A DNA stretch of 64,000 nucleotides from CAVPUA01 sp963828015 (GCA_963828015.1 CAWHCD010000004.1:1265188-1329187), one strand, 5' to 3'. Shown: positions 53,301 to 60,953, numbered from the stretch's first letter. Program-made: numbers and translations. Notes: generated from the letters alone by a model not told the origin.

Positions 53301-54542
53301 GAAGTCGGCCGGGTTCACCGACTTGACCATCCGCAGGTCGTGCGAGGTCACCGTATGGCTCGAGTCGGCCTCGATGTCGGGCGAGCCACCGGGTGACACG
53401 GTGCCGGTGTACGTGCCGGTGACCTGGACGTCGTTGGTCAGGCCCTGTGCCGCGCCGTTCTGCCGGGTCGTCGGGCCGTTGTTGTTGTCCAGATTTGCGG
53501 TCTGGCCGAGGGAGGCGGGCGTCGGGGTTCCGGCTGGGAAGCTGAGAGTGTTCTGCTGCAGCGGGATGCCGGCCGCGTACCTGATCGTCAGGACCTGATT
53601 CGGGGCCAGCGTGCCGACGTCCCAGGTGACCTGGGTATAGACCCCGGCGGGCAGGCCAGGTGGCGCCGTGACGGTGTCCACTGCGGTCGGCGTGAGGCAA
53701 TTGACCCCGACCGAAGGGGTGGCCGTCAGGCTGGGGGCGCCGGGGTACTCCGGTCCGGTCGTGCTGTTGTCGACTCCGCCGCAGCCGAGAAACTCCAGTG
53801 ATGCAGGCAGAAAGTCGTTGACCAGCACGTCCTCCGTGCTCGACAAAGCCCCGTTCGTGACTGTCAGCGTGTAGACCGTCGGATGGTCGTGGATCCCACG
53901 CAGTAGCTTGCCTTCCGGGCTCGGCTCGGCCTTGCTCACCGCCAGCGATGTGATCGTTGTTGAAGCCGAACTGGGCGCAGACGGCAGGACAGCGGCGTTG
54001 GGTATCGGTGCACCCGACGCACCGAACGCCGGGATGACCCTGGCGTTGGTGCTTCCGAACGCGGTCGCAGTGTCGGTGAAGGTTGAGTCGACCGGCCAGA
54101 TCGCGCTATCTGGCGTCACCTCGAAGCTGATGTTGTCGGTCGATCCCGCCTGCAGGTCGAAGTTGTCCGACCAGATCAACGTCTGGGCTCCGGTCGTGGG
54201 ATCGGCGATGACCGTCGGGTCGCCGAGGTCGGCCGGCAGAGTCGACCCGGGGGTGTAGGCGACGCCAACCGGCAAGCTGTCGCTGAAGGACACATTGAAC
54301 TGGGCCACGCCACCGGCGCTGGCGGGTGGGTTCGATGCCGTGAGCGTGTAACGCGCCGCGGATCCTTCGAGGACGGTCGCCGGCCCAGTCTTGGCCAGGG
54401 TGAGCGGCGGGGTCGCCGCTCGAGCAGATGGGGCTACGACGACCAGCAATGAGCCGACCACCGATAGCGCGGCGACGACCCCCACCCAGCGGTTCCGGAC
54501 CGTGCCGTAGCCGGGGAACTGTGGGCGGCGAATACAACGCAC
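50337..54542 (-). CDS. N-terminal part of the DUF11-repeat surface protein
   Basis: Uninterrupted frame from GTG 54542 to about 50525, after which the reading is out of frame. The signal peptide is VVAALSVVGSLLVVVAPSARA. About eight repeats follow, for example LTLAKTGPATVLEGSAARYTL, MVKSVNPADFSGGGLATYTL, LAKSATPANVVGGQTVTYTL and VIKSVTPSTATIGQTVTYTV. These repeats are longer and more divergent than those in the C-terminal part. A secreted, wall-linked adhesin or stalk is the likely product. Confidence 0.85.
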   Translation of the reverse strand: MRCIRRPQFPGYGTVRNRWVGVVAALSVVGSLLVVVAPSARAATPPLTLAKTGPATVLEGSAARYTLTASNPPASAGGVAQFNVSFSDSLPVGVAYTPGSTLPADLGDPTVIADPTTGAQTLIWSDNFDLQAGSTDNISFEVTPDSAIWPVDSTFTDTATAFGSTNARVIPAFGASGAPIPNAAVLPSAPSSASTTITSLAVSKAEPSPEGKLLRGIHDHPTVYTLTVTNGALSSTEDVLVNDFLPASLEFLGCGGVDNSTTGPEYPGAPSLTATPSVGVNCLTPTAVDTVTAPPGLPAGVYTQVTWDVGTLAPNQVLTIRYAAGIPLQQNTLSFPAGTPTPASLGQTANLDNNNGPTTRQNGAAQGLTNDVQVTGTYTGTVSPGGSPDIEADSSHTVTSHDLRMVKSVNPADFSGGGLATYTLQLASSEYVDNSNIVVTDTIPNGVCPLDTTTNYASGAPPDCAPGAVAPSVPYQSVTQNPDGTFTVVFDPIAIPRNGTATITYQARMRTTFTGGSLAGVPTATGDSFTNSAELDATSTPRLGTGEAGAATVTDSSSVTQSSIGGGLTKLIQPRQANQDCANDTYAGPGSLTPDQATFLKGDRICFELTATFATLNETRNPVLSDLLPIGTDFESASFVLGPANTLPAADVNFDSSQAADGLLLWKLGALGSDGANKVPPGAVFQARFSVLVTAPSPTAAPSQALNLAKLRAENTAGQARSLRASAAFLIDPAPPVSITKGVSSVNGLPAAGNPPNTDHVQVREGDRVVFRVDVTNGATSSTSVHTVRVWDVLAPGIDCADVSDISDGGVCSNPGDPGQPSFANAATRSAIVWNAAATDVIAPGASTTHTYAVTIPTGQGVDEDLVDTASVRSFNADNNVPGIDTVYFPQNNVDTSVPVADQDAPPASDNSDVFLPAVTVAKTVASAIKEAGNAGQETPPGLASTQATIGEQVTYTVYADIPAHTTVYGGALTDPLPTGLTLISASPGFSADAGVTPPTGALPPGSNFDAARLILTLPPVLDNTSATALRFAVTILAQVNTDGTNVAGVTRTNTATFRSQAPPGGTAPVDRSGSAAVVIVEPQPSLAKSATPANVVGGQTVTYTLTASNAAAASVLHAGWVADCLPAGLTFAAYGTPGQGSTVAPTPGDGTVCASGTTQLEWNVGDIAPGAAPKLTYTATVTPAATGRQTFTNNANITGNSLAGVRSGPADPGSADGREYTARTSRTITVIGANVIKSVTPSTATIGQTVTYTVTAVVAPNVSFFNATVVDTLPATIDPTSLQLQSVTCLRSDGADCDLSAATPLTPSTSGGSTTVGFLVGDAIGEPLLREVTIVYTARVAERRGGTGRGHDQQLGPRRLGQRRPHATDVGRRPVRPHVGHRRRPGDRHRAAHVDHQDGQ

Positions 54543-54641
54543 ACCAGGCAGAGTGACACAAGATCGGGGCTACTGGGCAGTCTCGCCCGAAAAATGATCG
54601 TTGGTCGCAAGGTCCGACGAACCGTGCAGTCGCGCGCGTTC

Positions 54642-54681
54642 GGTGCGCCGTCAGGGACTTGAACCCCGAACCCGCTGATTA
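54642..54681 (-). repeat. att scar: duplicated 3' part of a tRNA gene (tRNA-Lys-like)
   Basis: Read on the minus strand it runs from TAATCAGCGGG through the T arm (GGGGTTCAAGTCCC) to the acceptor end ACGGCGCACC. This equals the anticodon-stem 3' side, variable region, T arm and acceptor 3' strand of an actinobacterial tRNA-Lys; upstream of it the sequence no longer folds as tRNA. Orientation fits a prophage lying to the right with the intact tRNA at its far end. Confidence 0.8.
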
Positions 54682-54742
54682 CCTACACAGTCGATTGGCG
54701 ATGCCTGTCGATCACGAATCTCCTTGTTTAATAGCAGAATCC

Positions 54743-54771
54743 TTGACTACAGTGACTTGTCATTGTTTACT
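54743..54771 (+). promoter_or_regulatory. Promoter for the plus-strand prophage genes
   Basis: TTGACT (54743-54748), 17-nt spacer, TTTACT (54766-54771) in an AT-rich stretch just inside the att scar, about 130 nt before the first gene. Confidence 0.5.
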
Positions 54772-54832
54772 GATGACGACAGCTAAGCGGGCACTAAACG
54801 GGCACGGGATGGGAGGTCCCACCAATCAAGGC

Positions 54833-54866
54833 GGCCCGACCACCTGCGCTAACAGGTGACCGGGCC
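54833..54866 (+). other. Leader hairpin upstream of the plus-strand prophage genes
   Basis: GGCCCG pairs with CGGGCC and CACCTG with CAGGTG, separated by a symmetric AC/AC internal loop, with a CGCTAA apical loop. It sits in the 5' leader between promoter and ribosome site; no T run follows, so attenuation or protein binding is possible. Confidence 0.4.
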
Positions 54867-54901
54867 TAGATCGAACCCCTACCTAGAGAAGGAGTACGAC
54901 C

Positions 54902-55345
54902 ATGACCAATCAAACAGCAACGAAGAACTACCTCGTCGAGGTGGAGCAGTTCGGGGCCGATCAGCTGATCAAGCCTGAGTGCCCGGACGGTTGGTGTCTG
55001 CCGCAGTGGTGCGCGGTCCGTCCACTGATCGCCGGGGGCGGCACGGGCGGCTCGCTGTGGAAGTGGCACGGGTGGCACTGCGCCGAGCGGTACACCACGA
55101 ACATCGAGCACGGATCCGTTGCGGAGGTCTCGGCCGCGGCTCCGATGGATGAACCGGATCATATGGAGGTGTTCCTGCGCCTGATGTCCCGCCAGTCCGC
55201 CGAGGAGGTCGAAACGGCGCTCACGCCTGACGAGGCCGACCATTTGGCTGATGCCCTCCGGGCTGGTGCCCGTGATGCTCGATTGATCCGGGCGATGCTC
55301 GCCGACGGCAGGCTGGCGAAGATAGGCACCGAGGCCGGCCGATGA
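54902..55345 (+). CDS. Small Cys/His-containing prophage protein (DUF6907-like), 147 aa
   Basis: Behind AGAAGGAG, 147 residues. CPDGWCLPQWC and later WKWHGWHCAERY give a cluster of Cys, His and Trp like a small metal-binding domain, followed by a helical C-terminus (LTPDEADHLADALRAGARDARLI). The CPxWC theme recurs in the next gene and at 56946-57296 and resembles DUF6907 proteins of actinobacteria and their phages. Function unknown. First gene of a plus-strand pair next to the att scar. Confidence 0.7.
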   Translation: MTNQTATKNYLVEVEQFGADQLIKPECPDGWCLPQWCAVRPLIAGGGTGGSLWKWHGWHCAERYTTNIEHGSVAEVSAAAPMDEPDHMEVFLRLMSRQSAEEVETALTPDEADHLADALRAGARDARLIRAMLADGRLAKIGTEAGR

Positions 55346-55629
55346 CTGCCGTACAGGTTGGGGTGTGCCCGGACTGGTGCATTGAGACCGCGGAAAACCA
55401 CAACACCCACCGACCGGCTGCTCCCATGCTGCACTGGGTCAATCATCTGGTCGATCAGAGGTGGGCACTTGTGCAGGTAGAGCAGTTCGAGGAGTGGCCG
55501 GCACCGTTGGTGTATGTCGATGTGGATATGGACCTCACGCCGCATCCGGGCTTTACGGCGAAGGAGGCGCGTCTCTTTGCCGCCGCGATCCTCGAAGCGG
55601 CAGACACAGTCGAGGCTCTGACCTCGTAG
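55342..55629 (+). CDS. Small CPDWC-motif prophage protein (DUF6907-like), 95 aa
   Basis: ATGA overlap with the previous gene. GVCPDWCIETAENHNTH near the start holds Cys-x2-Cys plus His residues, and the end FTAKEARLFAAAILEAADTVEAL is the same helix as in the protein at 56946. The domain is DUF6907-like. Translation is coupled to the upstream gene, and a strong terminator follows. Confidence 0.72.
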   Translation: MTAVQVGVCPDWCIETAENHNTHRPAAPMLHWVNHLVDQRWALVQVEQFEEWPAPLVYVDVDMDLTPHPGFTAKEARLFAAAILEAADTVEALTS

Positions 55630-55695
55630 TGGCACTACGTTGTCGATAGCGGCTGTCCTCCTACGGGAGGAGAACAGCACGGCACGAGCGGAAGG

Positions 55696-55727
55696 AAGGC
55701 CCCTGAGCGACGGCTCAGGGGCCTTTT
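55696..55727 (+). terminator. Rho-independent terminator
   Basis: AAGGCCCCTGAGC-GACG-GCTCAGGGGCCTT followed by TT: a 13-bp perfect stem, tetraloop and short T tract, 66 nt after the last plus-strand prophage gene. It separates this pair from the opposing late operon. Confidence 0.88.
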
Positions 55728-55836
55728 CCGTTACCCCACCCCCGCGGAAGTAACGGCCGCCCCGGGCTGCAATCAGTGCGGGGGACACTCAACGTCAGGG
55801 CGGTCAACTTCCGTTGTACGCCGAATCAGCCGCTCG

Positions 55837-56070
55837 TCAAACGCCCCGTACCCCCGTGCTTCTCTCACTATCCGGGTCATGGGGAGGCACCCACAGCTCA
55901 AACCCGCAGTGAGCGCATAGGTAGAGCCTGTGGTCTTCACCAGCGGCGCAGTTGCAGTGCCGGAACCGGTAGCGGTACGAGTGCGCCGGCCGCCAGTCCG
56001 AATCGCACTCCGGGCAACGATCAACTGGGGCGACTTCCTCCCAGCCGTTGGATGTCTTCCGCAGGATCAC
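55837..56070 (-). CDS. Small zinc-ribbon prophage protein, 77 aa
   Basis: From GTG 56070. RCPECDSDW, then HCNC and YLCAHCGFELW: three Cys pairs, of which CPEC and CAHC can form a zinc ribbon. Last gene of the minus-strand run. Role unknown; such small proteins often bind nucleic acid or partner proteins. Confidence 0.6.
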   Translation of the reverse strand: MILRKTSNGWEEVAPVDRCPECDSDWRPAHSYRYRFRHCNCAAGEDHRLYLCAHCGFELWVPPHDPDSERSTGVRGV

Positions 56071-56115
56071 GCAGCCAGTAGAACATACATTCGATAGCTA
56101 CGGGGAGGCCGGGCG

Positions 56116-56910
56116 CTATTCGCCGTCGATGTTGGAGCCTGCGGCCTTGTCGCGCCACGTGGCGAGAATGTCGCTGCGGAGTGGGTAAGTGCCCTTCATT
56201 TGGAGCCGCACGCCCGCGTTTAGCTTCTCGGCCATCTCCTTGAGTCGAGCAGCGCCGCGAGGATTCCAGCCGTTGGCAAGAGCCCACGCGTACATCTGCG
56301 AGGGCTCAAGGCGGTATCCGGCTTTGTGGAGGGTCGTCAGGACAGCGACGGCATCACGGTGGTCCATCGCGCCAGCGAGGTTGTTCGCCTGGTTGACCAT
56401 GATGGTTAGCGTCTTGAGCCCCTCGATCACGACCGGGTCATCGACGGTGGCCGCGGCTGCGCTGGTTGTCTTCGAAGGATCCGTGAGGTTGACAGGCTGA
56501 CACGCCGACGCCCACCCTCCAACGTCTTTAGGGTTCCACGGGACGACGCACAGGGCGCGGGTGCGAGGATCTGTTGCGATGTCTCCGAGCTTGTCCTCGG
56601 TTGGCCATGCCGCGAGAACTGGGCCGCCATTCCACGTCCGATTTGACGACAGAGTCTTCCAAGTTTCGGTGGCAACCGTTCGCGCGTAGCGGGCGAGCTC
56701 CGTGTCTCGGGTCTGCGATCGTCCGGGTGCGAAGATCATGATTTGGCCGCCGACTTTAGGTCGCACAGATTCGAGCCATCGCATGGCGCGACTGACTGCG
56801 GCTTGGTCGATGTTGCTCGGCTCCGTTACTGCGACCGGATAGTCCGATAGCTTGCGCTCAAACATGGTTACCGCCTGAGTCTCGTCGCTGGTTGTCCAGC
56901 CTGCCACCAT
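56116..56910 (-). CDS. Prophage protein of unknown function, 264 aa
   Basis: Soluble, mixed alpha/beta, no transmembrane segment. QIMIFAPGRSQTRDTELARYART looks like a nucleotide- or DNA-related strand-helix, and TRALCVVPWNPKDVGGWA a second conserved-looking block; LEPSQMYAWALANGWNPRGAARL near the end is helical. I do not recognise the family. 35 nt downstream of the DUF6907-like gene. Confidence 0.65.
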   Translation of the reverse strand: MVAGWTTSDETQAVTMFERKLSDYPVAVTEPSNIDQAAVSRAMRWLESVRPKVGGQIMIFAPGRSQTRDTELARYARTVATETWKTLSSNRTWNGGPVLAAWPTEDKLGDIATDPRTRALCVVPWNPKDVGGWASACQPVNLTDPSKTTSAAAATVDDPVVIEGLKTLTIMVNQANNLAGAMDHRDAVAVLTTLHKAGYRLEPSQMYAWALANGWNPRGAARLKEMAEKLNAGVRLQMKGTYPLRSDILATWRDKAAGSNIDGE

Positions 56911-56945
56911 GCTTCAGCATCAGCAGAGTCCTGCGCGAGACACGC

Positions 56946-57296
56946 CTAGTCATTGGATGCCTGCCGTAGGGCTTCGATCGTGCTTGCATGCTCGAGCAGT
57001 GCCGCTGCGATCTCTCGTGCCTGATCAGCGGTGAACTCGCCGATATTTCCGCCGATGACTACTGGGTGACGGTAGTGGCCGCGCTCGTCCACCTGTTCGT
57101 GTTGTGACAAGTAGAGAGTGGCGCTCGTGGGAATCCAGTTGTGATCCAGGTATGCGGTCTCGATCGACGTGGTTCTACCCTGATGCCAGAAATCATTGCC
57201 GGCATGCATTCGGAACGCGAGGTGCTGATCGCCGGTCACGCACCATTCGGGACATGGCCTGTCGGGGTACCAGCCGTAGTCTTCAGAGCTCGTCAT
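56946..57296 (-). CDS. DUF6907-like prophage protein, 116 aa
   Basis: Start at ATG 57296, 4 nt after the terminase stop. DRPCPEWCVTGDQH carries the CPxWC motif, followed by several His residues, and the protein ends FTADQAREIAAALLEHASTIEALRQ. It is clearly a relative of the protein at 55342-55629, which lies on the opposite strand of the same element. Confidence 0.72.
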   Translation of the reverse strand: MTSSEDYGWYPDRPCPEWCVTGDQHLAFRMHAGNDFWHQGRTTSIETAYLDHNWIPTSATLYLSQHEQVDERGHYRHPVVIGGNIGEFTADQAREIAAALLEHASTIEALRQASND

Positions 57297-57300
57297 CGGG

Positions 57301-58938
57301 CTAGTCGAGCATGATGATGCGAGCACGGCCGCCTGACACTCCGGCGCCCTTGGATTGAGCATCGAGGCGGCATTGCCAGGCGAGGGTGGCGGCTACGGCG
57401 GCGTCGATCTTGCGGGGCGAGTCGGGGTATTCCTTGGCGATCTGCAGACCAACGCGCATCGACGGATTTCGGCGGGCGTTCAGGATGTGTTCGGTGAGAC
57501 GAAACGTCCCGCCGTGGGTGAGATCGCCATTGCTGACCGCTTCCTCGAACGCAGCGAGGGCCTTAACCATCAGCGACCCGCGGTTCACCCACCAGTGCAT
57601 GGGGTGCTGGTCGGTGGCGCGGACCTTGAGCCGGCGGGAGTAGGCCTGTTCCCACGCCGTGAGGGTGGCTTGCCAACCGGATGGGTCTGCGTACAGTCCG
57701 ACGACTCTGTAACGCTGGCAGGCGTCGCGGAACGCGGCGTCCACGAGCGTCTCGGGCGCTTCCCAGCCGGTGTCACCCTCGTCGGCTTGCCACACCCCGA
57801 GTTCGAACAGATGGCCATCGTTTACGCGGCAGCCGATCATCGCCGTGGCATCGGCGTTGCCCCTCGCGCGTCCGCGGGAACCGTCGAAACCGATCACGAT
57901 CGTGTCGCCGTCCTCGATGTGCTTGTCCCGGTCGTGACAGGCCAACCATTGATCGGCACGGATCCACGCGTCATCAGCCGACGCTGGCTGGTTCAGGTAG
58001 AAACGGCGCGCGTCAGCGGGATGCGTGCCACCGTCGTTGATTTCGGCGATAAGACGGTCGAGGTCAATCCAGGGTGCGTCGGCGTACAGCTCCTCGAGCC
58101 CGGCCCGGAGTTCCTGCTCATCGCCCAGGTCGACGCAATGCCCTATCGGCTGCCACCGCAACACACCGTCACCGCGGGCCGTACCGGACGCGACCGAATC
58201 GGCGTAGGAGGCGGTCTGCTCGGCGACCGAGTCAGAGCCCGACGTCCACATATTCGTCATCTCCACCGACCGGCCGCCGGTCTTCGCGAGGTTACGGCGC
58301 ATCGTCGCCGCAAGGCGATGCCCCCCGTTCGACTGGTTCCACAAGTGCGACTCGTCGAGGATGACTGCCGTGTACCTCGGGCCCTCTTTCGACGCTGCCC
58401 TGGCGGTAGCCGGTGACAGCATCCCGTGCCGGGTACGAACCCGAGTGATACCGGCATCGAGTCCAGGGATCTCCGCTGACGCAGCAGCAGAGTCGAGCAT
58501 CGCGACTGCCAGCCCAAGGGTCGCATCGACAGCTTGGCCCAGCGACAGCGCCGAAAGCTTTACATCGGGCGACGGGACGGCCCGCATGACCGGATCCCCG
58601 ACCTCGTCCCAGCCGACGAACCTGACCGGCCCAGCAAGCTCCGCGCACGCCAACGCAGCCGCCAGGGGCGACTTCCCGGCGCCCTTGGGCAGCACGACTT
58701 GAGCACGGCGCCAGAGAAACCGCCCGTCAGAGTCGAGGGCGTACCACCAGCACACGAACCGAGCTTGGGAATCCCGCCACGACCACGGACCGCCTGCGTT
58801 CTCACCATCAGGTTGGGCCAGGACCGTCTCACACCAGGCCAAGACCTGCGGGCCGGCAGTAGCGATCCCGTGATCCTGCGGCCAACCCACAGGCAGACCA
58901 TCCTCACCGACCTCGATCTGCTCCAGGACCGCGGTCAT
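57301..58938 (-). CDS. Phage terminase large subunit
   Basis: 545 residues. The ATPase domain has Walker A LPKGAGKSPL (Lys89) and Walker B AVILDESHLW (about 192); the nuclease domain has VIGFDGSRGR followed by NADATAMIGC, and LYADPSGWQATL with another acidic residue. It cuts and translocates phage DNA into the head. ATGA overlap with the small subunit. In most phages the portal gene follows immediately; here DUF6907-like and unknown genes follow instead. Confidence 0.93.
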   Translation of the reverse strand: MTAVLEQIEVGEDGLPVGWPQDHGIATAGPQVLAWCETVLAQPDGENAGGPWSWRDSQARFVCWWYALDSDGRFLWRRAQVVLPKGAGKSPLAAALACAELAGPVRFVGWDEVGDPVMRAVPSPDVKLSALSLGQAVDATLGLAVAMLDSAAASAEIPGLDAGITRVRTRHGMLSPATARAASKEGPRYTAVILDESHLWNQSNGGHRLAATMRRNLAKTGGRSVEMTNMWTSGSDSVAEQTASYADSVASGTARGDGVLRWQPIGHCVDLGDEQELRAGLEELYADAPWIDLDRLIAEINDGGTHPADARRFYLNQPASADDAWIRADQWLACHDRDKHIEDGDTIVIGFDGSRGRARGNADATAMIGCRVNDGHLFELGVWQADEGDTGWEAPETLVDAAFRDACQRYRVVGLYADPSGWQATLTAWEQAYSRRLKVRATDQHPMHWWVNRGSLMVKALAAFEEAVSNGDLTHGGTFRLTEHILNARRNPSMRVGLQIAKEYPDSPRKIDAAVAATLAWQCRLDAQSKGAGVSGGRARIIMLD

Positions 58939-59303
58939 GCCGACTTCCTGTCCCAGCGGGCCCGAGCAGCTGCCCGAGCCGACTCAGACGCAACCTTCGC
59001 CGACGATGCCGACTCATCAACCAGCGGCGACTTCAACGACTTCAACAGCGCGTTCAGCGCGGCCCGATGCTGACGCAGCTCAGAGATCAACGGCGACGCC
59101 ACCAACTGCCCCATCGAGCCCTTAACCATCAGCGGCGCGTCCTTACGGGCGGCCTCGAGGTCATCGACCAGGTCAGCTTCGCGGCAGGCATCAGCCAGAA
59201 CCCGACGCTCCGACGCCCGCAGCACGTAGCTGGCCGTGATCTCAGCCCACAGCTCGCGCCCACCAGGACCCAGATCCTTCGGAACCACCAGTTTCGCCGT
59301 CAC
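58935..59303 (-). CDS. Phage terminase small subunit
   Basis: Start preferred at GTG 59303; an in-frame GTG at 59336 is the alternative. About 122 residues: TAKLVVPKDLGPGGRELWAEI, LRASERRVLADACREADLVDDLEAA, and MVKGSMGQLVASPLISELRQHR are the P27-type small-terminase pattern. Binds the packaging site and hands DNA to the large subunit. Directly upstream of it. Confidence 0.85.
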   Translation of the reverse strand: MTAKLVVPKDLGPGGRELWAEITASYVLRASERRVLADACREADLVDDLEAARKDAPLMVKGSMGQLVASPLISELRQHRAALNALLKSLKSPLVDESASSAKVASESARAAARARWDRKSA

Positions 59304-59436
59304 GAAAGCCCCCCGGAAAAAACCGGGAACACGCACGCATCCAAAGCCCAGCTATACGCTGCGGTCTCGGTGTGGGGGCCGTTGGGGGTGTCCCCCCACC
59401 CTTGGATGGCTGCGTGTGGAGCGGCTCTTCCTGCAT

Positions 59437-59727
59437 TCATCTGATGACTCCGGGGTGTCGTTCGTCTGGTCGTCGTCTGGTCACTCGGGTCTGGTGTGAC
59501 TCGTGCTGTGTCTTCACTCGATGGCAGGTGTTGCAGACGGCTTGGAGGTTGGTCAGGTTGTGGTTGTCGCCGTGTTGGATGTGGTCGACGGCGGTGGCGA
59601 TACGGGTGCAGCGTGGTCCACGTATTTGGCAGAGGCCGTTGTCGCGTTCGAGGACGGTGCGGCGTAGTAGTGGCCAACTGCCTGGTAGTCGTGATCGTCT
59701 GGTGCTGGTCGACCAGTTATGTGCCAT
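59437..59727 (-). CDS. Phage HNH endonuclease
   Basis: 96 residues. RRTVLERDNGLCQI, then VDHIQHGDNHNLTNLQAVCNTCHRVKT is a full HNH/beta-beta-alpha-metal nuclease core with zinc-binding Cys. Such enzymes next to terminase genes help head-packaging initiation in many cos-type phages. Immediately upstream of the small terminase gene (about 130 nt). Confidence 0.88.
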   Translation of the reverse strand: MAHNWSTSTRRSRLPGSWPLLRRTVLERDNGLCQIRGPRCTRIATAVDHIQHGDNHNLTNLQAVCNTCHRVKTQHESHQTRVTRRRPDERHPGVIR

Positions 59728-59868
59728 GTCGTCCTCCGTTCGTCTAGGTCGTGGTGTGGGCGCTGGCCGGTCTAGGCGCCGGAGTTAGTCGCTCGCGGCC
59801 ATCGCTCCCGGCAGTTGGTTAGCTGGCCGACTGATGGGTGACGTTGACGCCGACCCCACGACGGTCAG

Positions 59869-60537
59869 TTACTGCTGCGTGAATGTGTTGGCGGAGTTCG
59901 CCAGCGCGGCGATCGCTGTGTCATTCAAGGAAGAAAGCTCAGATGGCCGAGGCAGGATGTACTCGAAGAGGGATGCGGCGTCCGGCGCGGCCGTGAGGAG
60001 TTGCTGTAGGTCAGCAAGTGCGGCTGCCTGATCGGGATGGGATGCGAGGAAGTCGTCTGCGACGGCCGTCGCGCCCAGGGCGGGGTCTGACAGCGCCCGG
60101 TTGCCGACAGCTCGGGTCAACAGCTCATCACCGGATTGGTTAGCCGTGTCGTACAACGCCTGAGCTTGGCCGGCGCTGCTGAGTTGGCCAGCCCGTTGTT
60201 GCGCGTCGCGGAAGTTCATCGCGAGCGCGGCCTGTTCAGCAGGTGTGCTGCCCTTGGTGAGGTCGTCGATGCCGAACGCGGCCCGCTTCGCAGCTGCGAC
60301 TTGCGCGGCTTTGGCCTGCGGTGCGTTCGAGTTGAGGTCGGCCATCTGTTGATGCGCAGCGACGTAGCTCTGCGCGATCAACGACTTGGCCGCTGCGGGG
60401 TTGAGTTCCTTACGGTTCCTGATTTTGTCGACCTGCGCCGATAGGGCGTCGCGGACCTTATCGGCGGGACGGTCCCACGCGGGGCCTTCGCCGAGTGGGT
60501 TATCCAACGTGCGCATTCCCTGATTCGGTGAACTCAT
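59869..60537 (-). CDS. Prophage protein of unknown function, 222 aa
   Basis: Ala/Gln-rich, almost entirely helical (DALSAQVDKIRNRKELN, AAALADLQQLLTAAPDAAS), no membrane segment or catalytic motif. It could be a scaffold-like or structural protein by composition. Overlaps the HTH gene by 4 nt (ATGA). Confidence 0.6.
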   Translation of the reverse strand: MSSPNQGMRTLDNPLGEGPAWDRPADKVRDALSAQVDKIRNRKELNPAAAKSLIAQSYVAAHQQMADLNSNAPQAKAAQVAAAKRAAFGIDDLTKGSTPAEQAALAMNFRDAQQRAGQLSSAGQAQALYDTANQSGDELLTRAVGNRALSDPALGATAVADDFLASHPDQAAALADLQQLLTAAPDAASLFEYILPRPSELSSLNDTAIAALANSANTFTQQ

Positions 60538-60953
60538 GCTGCTGTCGCCTTCCGCTTGTAAACGTTGATGTCGTGGGTGTCGATCAGCCAGACAGCCCCT
60601 GACCGTTTGGCCTTGAGTCGTCCGGCGGCGATCGCCTTGCGCACTGCGCGGTCAGTGATGCCAAGCTGTGCGGCTGCTTCAGTGACCGTCAACGTTGACG
60701 ATTCCTCGATCAGCGCGGCCGTGTCGGTTTCGGTTCCGTCTGCGGAACCTTGGCCGGAACCGGCGAGGTGGTGCACGGCTACGTAGTGAAGTTTCGCGAG
60801 GACGTCATCGATGCCGGGATCGACGCCACGGCACGCGACGCGTTTGGTTGCTAGGTTCGTGTGCTGCTCGAGCCATGCCGCCGCCCAACCGGGGACTTCA
60901 ACAGAAGGCCCGTCCAGACCGAGCAGACCCGCGACGGGGCGCGTGCGCCTCAC
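60534..60953 (-). CDS. Prophage helix-turn-helix (excisionase-type) protein
   Basis: Start taken at GTG 60953 (GTGA overlap with the tail gene); 139 residues. LTVTEAAAQLGITDRAVRKAIAAGRLKAKRSGAVWLID is a winged MerR/excisionase-type DNA-binding domain at the C-terminus; the N-terminus is of unknown function. Its location among tail genes is unusual; it may regulate late genes or act in packaging recognition. Confidence 0.72.
   Translation of the reverse strand: MRRTRPVAGLLGLDGPSVEVPGWAAAWLEQHTNLATKRVACRGVDPGIDDVLAKLHYVAVHHLAGSGQGSADGTETDTAALIEESSTLTVTEAAAQLGITDRAVRKAIAAGRLKAKRSGAVWLIDTHDINVYKRKATAA

Larger units (their letters stand above)
46245..54542 (-). pseudogene. Giant DUF11-repeat cell-surface protein gene with about ten frame changes
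   Basis: One gene of about 2,770 codons, read from GTG 54542 to the stop at 46245. It has a signal peptide ending SARAATPP, about 18 repeats with the pattern (D/Q)L-x-(L/I)TK ... Y-x-(V/L)-x-(V/A)-N-x-GPS ... DTLP-x-G-L, and a C-terminal LASTG, hydrophobic helix and RRRRRG tail, that is a LAxTG sortase (class E type) anchor. Such repeats form elongated stalks. Frame changes lie near 50525, 50293, 49993, 49550, 49408, 49235, 49177, 48695, 48466 and 47905. Between them each segment keeps repeat-like coding sequence, so either consensus errors in a repetitive region or a recently broken gene. Confidence 0.8.

Noticed and set aside
46245..54542. Several separate surface proteins instead of one gene
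   Set aside because: There is a single signal peptide at the start and a single sorting signal at the end; internal pieces begin mid-repeat without ribosome sites.
54642..54720. A functional tRNA gene at the prophage boundary
   Set aside because: Only the 3' half is tRNA-like; no matching 5' acceptor, D arm or U33 before the match.
54659..54859. 66-codon plus-strand frame over the att scar and leader
   Set aside because: Covers the att repeat and the promoter, has no ribosome site and no family resemblance.
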